Assembly (NCBI GenBank): GCA_025055055.1
Contig: JANWYX010000333.1
Location: 1-8,117, forward strand
DNA length: 8,117 bases
From: Caldilinea sp.
GTDB taxonomy: Bacteria; Chloroflexota; Anaerolineae; Caldilineales; Caldilineaceae
Direction: 5' to 3'
Position numbers and translations under genes: made by a program. Below, piece by piece: positions 1-8,117 of the stretch (its first letter is position 1; the number at the start of each line of letters is the position of its first letter). The notes under the pieces were generated by a model, which did no database searches, was not told the DNA's origin, and was given only the letters and a program-made list of their open reading frames with translations.

Positions 1-157
1 TGAAATGTACAAAAACATCAATCAAGGATTGAACAGATTCTTACCCACGCACATCAATCGCGTAAGCGCATTCAGCGTATCTTTTGATCTGTACACCCTA
101 TTAGCGCGCAGAATCCCAGTTTGCTCGTTTCTCTTTCAATAACAGAGCTGGTCGGCT
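1..157. other. AT-richer intergenic leader, no gene seen
   Basis: This stretch is visibly richer in A and T than the rest of the window and carries no convincing gene. A 45-codon open frame (5-142, plus) has no Shine-Dalgarno sequence and no recognisable product. The 9-mer ACATCAATC occurs twice (15-23 and 51-59), but with different flanks. The stretch is best read as the spacer upstream of the tRNA promoter. Confidence 0.5.
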
Positions 158-186
158 TTGAACCCTCGCCCAACCTGATGTATACT
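158..186 (+). promoter_or_regulatory. Sigma70-type promoter of the tRNA-Arg gene
   Basis: A -35 box TTGAAC (158-163) is separated by exactly 17 bp from a -10 box TATACT (181-186). Each box differs from the housekeeping consensus at few positions. The expected start point, around 193, lies just before the tRNA 5' end at 201, as usual for a stable RNA gene with a short leader to be removed by RNase P. The gene position and the spacing support each other. Confidence 0.75.
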
Positions 187-199
187 ATTTATACACAAC

Positions 200-276
<77 letters not shown>

Positions 277-280
277 TCGA

Positions 281-319
281 ATACGAAGAGAGCGGGCCAA
301 ACGCCCGCTCTCTTCGTAT
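281..319. terminator. Perfect 17-bp hairpin between convergent genes
   Basis: The arms 281-297 and 303-319 are exact reverse complements and enclose a 5-nt loop, CAAAC. The hairpin starts 9 nt after the tRNA and ends 32 nt before the stop codon of the convergent minus-strand YccF-family gene. It is therefore well placed to end transcription from both sides. Neither flank has a run of T (GTAAGAATAATC follows on the plus strand), so it is not a textbook intrinsic terminator. It could also mark the tRNA 3' end for processing or block 3' exonucleases. The structure is certain; its role is inferred. Confidence 0.65.
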
Positions 320-351
320 GTAAGAATAATCTTTCTAGGATGAACGGCGCT

Positions 352-762
<411 letters not shown>

Positions 763-770
763 CGCAGACG

Positions 771-776
771 TCCTTT
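771..776 (-). promoter_or_regulatory. Ribosome binding site fixing the YccF-family start
   Basis: AAAGGA, read on the minus strand, lies 8 nt before the ATG at 762. No comparable motif precedes the longer open-frame start at 867. This supports the 136-residue form of the protein. Confidence 0.65.
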
Positions 777-779
777 CAT

Positions 780-817
780 TAGATAGCGCGGATAACTTTA
801 GATAGCACGGATAACTT
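780..817. repeat. Two adjacent 19-bp direct repeats upstream of the YccF-family gene
   Basis: TAGATAGCGCGGATAACTT (780-798) is followed at once by TAGATAGCACGGATAACTT (799-817), with a single G/A difference. A shorter relative, CGGATAAA, follows at about 822-829. The copies begin 18 bp upstream of the chosen start at 762, between it and any upstream promoter, so they would fall in the leader RNA or overlap an operator. They are either a recent slippage duplication or tandem binding sites; the sequence alone does not decide. Confidence 0.75.
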
Positions 818-861
818 TCATCGGATAAACGTGTTTCGTGATACATGTTGCGCTGCGCAGA

Positions 862-929
862 ACGCACTCACGCGTTGTTCATTGTTACGTTACGCAATCA
901 GTATTAACGCAATCAGTAGTACGCAATCA
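862..929. repeat. Iteron-like ACGCAATCA repeats with about 15-bp period
   Basis: The 9-mer ACGCAATCA occurs exactly three times (892-900, 907-915 and 921-929), with starts 15 and 14 bp apart. A one-mismatch copy, ACGCACTCA, lies at 862-870, two periods upstream of the first. The first two exact copies share the longer ACGCAATCAGTA. A period near 15 bp is not a whole number of helix turns (about 1.4). Phased binding on one DNA face is therefore less obvious than with 10- or 21-bp spacing. The repeats could be regulator half-sites or simple replication-slippage products. Confidence 0.7.
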
Positions 930-1129
930 CTTGCGAAACGTCGCGCAGGGCGCCCGCACGAGGAAGCCACAACCGCTCGTTGCGACGTTTGGAGCTTTGC
1001 AGCGGCATGCAGTATTGTTATGTGATCGACGGGAACTTGTCCACACGCCAATTCGTTCGATCGCCAGTGCATCAGAGCACCTGCGCCAGGAGGCGGGGCG
1101 CCGATGGGGCAGGGCAAAAGGAAGAAGGT

Positions 1130-1683
1130 ATGTCCTTTGAGTCACAGTCGGAGGAATTCAAGCGCACGTTGGCCGAAAGCGCCTGGCTGCTGCGCATGAA
1201 TCAACCGCAGGCAGCGCTGGAAAAGCTGCTTCCGCTTTATGAACAGGCGCCTACCCATCCCGACGTTGCGCTCAACCTGGGCGGCGCCTACATTCTGATG
1301 GCAAAATGGCGCAAGGCGGAGCAGGTGCTAAGCAAGGCCGCCGAGCTGCACGCCGACAACGCCATGATCTGGGTCAATCTGGCGGCGGCGCACTTGGGGC
1401 GACTGGAGCTTTCTGGCCCCCAACAGCAGGAACGAGCCATCCGCGCTTACAAGCGCGCCCTGGAGATCGACCCAAAGGCGCCCAACGTTCACTATCACCT
1501 CGGTCTGATCTATAAAGAGCGTGGCGAGTTGGCGCAAGCGCTCGAGTGGTTTCGCGCCGCGCTCGAAGTCAATCCGGCCGATCAGGATGCAAACTACTGG
1601 ATTGAGCGGCTTTCAGCACTGTTGAATGCCTCCGGCTCGGCGACGGGAGGAGAGACAGCCCTGGGTGAGGAGCAGGAGCGACC

Positions 1684-1687
<4 letters not shown>
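1130..1687 (+). CDS. TPR-repeat protein (scaffold), first gene of an envelope-type unit
   Basis: The 185-residue soluble protein has no signal peptide or membrane segment. It is built almost entirely of tetratricopeptide repeats, at about 10-43, 44-77, 78-116 and 117-150, and then a capping helix (151-165) and a polar tail. The repeats show the usual pattern, for example NLGGAYILMAKWRKAE in the second and HYHLGLIYKERGELAQALEWF in part in the fourth. The third carries a short insertion (about 92-101). TPRs bind protein partners, and none can be named from the sequence. The ATG at 1130 is chosen over the open-frame start at 980 because AAAAGGA (1116-1122) lies 7 nt before it and similarity to TPRs begins there. 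The stop codon overlaps the next start as ATGA (1684-1687), so translation of the two genes is probably coupled and the products may act together. Confidence 0.85.
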
Positions 1688-2970
<1,283 letters not shown>

Positions 2971-2996
2971 AATTCCTTGCGCCGTCCGCCCGTCTC

Positions 2997-4655
<1,659 letters not shown>

Positions 4656-4780
4656 GGGCTTCATGAATGGGTGGCCTAGAGACAGTGCCGCCGAGCTTGA
4701 CCCTTTGAAACCGGTAGCCCGGTGGCGCCAAATCCACCCTGCAAATTGCAGACCCTCTCCCACTTTCTCGGCCTTGCGCA
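4656..4780. other. Intergenic region between the GT-C gene and glk
   Basis: No gene or T-rich terminator is seen here. Two small mutually exclusive hairpins can form: ACCGG/CCGGT (4710-4714 with 4719-4723) and GGTGG/CCACC (4721-4725 with 4734-4738). They share bases 4721-4723. A further weak CATGA/TCATG hairpin spans the GT-C stop codon (4651-4665). I do not recognise a riboswitch class. The break between transcription units is placed here because a good promoter follows. Confidence 0.45.
4739..4751. promoter_or_regulatory. 13-nt perfect palindrome, candidate operator of glk
   Basis: CTGCAAATTGCAG is fully self-complementary around its central A/T (6-bp arms). It ends 32 bp before the -10 box at 4784, so it lies just upstream of where the -35 region would be. 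That position suits an activator or an overlapping repressor. No family is assigned from the sequence. Confidence 0.4.
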
Positions 4781-4789
4781 TGATATAAT
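4781..4789 (+). promoter_or_regulatory. Extended -10 promoter of glk-rpiA
   Basis: TGATATAAT contains a perfect TATAAT (4784-4789) with TG one base upstream, the extended -10 form. No good -35 is present at 16-18 bp (the strings there are ACTTTC, CACTTT and CCACTT), which fits extended -10 promoters or activator dependence. The predicted start near 4796 gives a leader of about 40 nt before the glk ATG. Confidence 0.65.
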
Positions 4790-4821
4790 CCACCTATCAA
4801 TCTTCTTTATCCATTCTTTTG

Positions 4822-4829
4822 AAGGAGGT
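4822..4829 (+). promoter_or_regulatory. Strong Shine-Dalgarno sequence fixing the glk start
   Basis: AAGGAGGT, a near-perfect match to the anti-Shine-Dalgarno sequence, ends 7 nt before the ATG at 4837. It overlaps the codons of the longer open frame that begins with TTG at 4819, which rules that start out. Confidence 0.85.
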
Positions 4830-4836
4830 CCGTGCT

Positions 4837-5829
<993 letters not shown>

Positions 5830-5859
5830 ATTCTACGATGTTTGGGAGCGTGGCCTGTG

Positions 5860-6582
<723 letters not shown>

Positions 6583-6643
6583 TTTGATTCCCAAAACCGC
6601 TTTCTTTTCCGTCATCTGTCGGTACGCTTTCCGTCTGCTTCGA

Positions 6644-6651
6644 TGTATAAG
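6644..6651 (+). promoter_or_regulatory. Possible -10 region upstream of comM
   Basis: TGTATAAG contains TATAAG (6646-6651), a one-mismatch -10 box, 46 bp before the comM ATG. No convincing -35 lies 16-18 bp upstream. The 115-bp gap between rpiA and comM shows no hairpin with a T-run, so read-through from rpiA is also possible. Confidence 0.3.
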
Positions 6652-6697
6652 AAGTAGGCGGTTCATGCGATCGTTTCAGCCTCGGAAAGGACTTCAT

Positions 6698-8117
<1,420 letters not shown>

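Larger units (their letters stand above)
763..1129. other. Gene-free divergent region with short direct repeats
   Basis: These 367 bp lie between the divergent YccF-family and TPR genes. Short open frames on both strands (for example 831-1025, 838-1140 and 890-1117 minus) resemble no known protein and are not read as genes. The region holds two repeat sets, annotated separately (780-817 and 862-929). I found no well-spaced -35/-10 pair for either direction. TATTGT at 1013-1018 is the best -10-like string toward the TPR gene, but it lacks a good partner. Promoters for both flanking genes must lie here or overlap the repeats. Confidence 0.6.

Noticed and set aside
5..142. A 45-codon plus-strand open frame at the window start
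   Set aside because: There is no Shine-Dalgarno sequence, no recognisable protein features, and it sits in AT-richer spacer DNA.
763..867. N-terminal extension of the YccF-family gene to the first ATG at 867
   Set aside because: The extension is polar and partly encoded by the 19-bp direct repeats. It lacks a ribosome site, while the ATG at 762 has a good one.
862..929. CRISPR-like or plasmid-origin interpretation of the repeats
   Set aside because: The units are 9-12 bp with 5-6 bp gaps, too short for CRISPR. No replication-initiator gene or DnaA box cluster is nearby.
831..1145. Several overlapping small open frames on both strands in the divergent region
   Set aside because: They overlap each other in different frames, contain the repeats, and show no family features or ribosome sites.
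4656..4830. Riboswitch or attenuator upstream of glk
   Set aside because: Only short, weak hairpins are found. They lie upstream of the likely transcription start near 4796, so they would not be in the glk leader.

Overview
The window looks like ordinary chromosomal DNA of a GC-rich, free-living bacterium. A green non-sulfur lineage (Chloroflexota, Caldilinea/Anaerolineae-like) is my best guess. It rests on overall protein style, the TPR/FecR-like/GT-C envelope genes and a tRNA without an encoded CCA, and it is inference only. No phage, transposon, integrase, CRISPR or toxin-antitoxin genes are visible. Nothing in the window is clearly a new defence or mobile system.

Layout. (1) 1-320: an AT-richer intergenic stretch, a good sigma70-type promoter, a tRNA-Arg(CCG) gene and a perfect 17-bp hairpin. 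(2) 352-762, minus strand: a small YccF-family membrane protein made of two tandem copies of one motif, converging on the tRNA. (3) 763-1129: a gene-free divergent region of 367 bp holding two sets of short direct repeats. (4) 1130-4655, plus strand: a compact three-gene unit. It encodes a TPR protein, a single-pass membrane protein with a FecR-like domain and a predicted jelly-roll C-terminus (4-bp ATGA overlap), and a polytopic GT-C (family 39/ArnT/PMT-like) glycosyltransferase 26 bp further on. (5) 4656-4836: an intergenic region with a 13-nt perfect palindrome and an extended -10 box. (6) 4837-6582: glucokinase (glk) and ribose-5-phosphate isomerase A (rpiA), 30 bp apart and probably co-transcribed. 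(7) 6698-8117: a YifB/ComM-type Mg-chelatase-like AAA+ ATPase, cut by the window end.

How the genes fit together. Glk makes glucose-6-phosphate and RpiA interconverts ribose-5-P and ribulose-5-P, so the pair links sugar entry to the pentose phosphate pathway. The TPR/FecR-like/GT-C unit is most simply read as an envelope module. The TPR protein would be a cytosolic scaffold, the FecR-like protein an exported beta-rich sensor or glycan-binding protein, and the GT-C enzyme would transfer sugar from a polyprenyl-phosphate donor outside the membrane. The joint function is inferred from gene order only. ComM is a branch-migration helicase in transformable bacteria and a general housekeeping-type ATPase elsewhere. 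The parts most worth a second look are the three-gene envelope unit and the repeat-rich divergent region in front of it.
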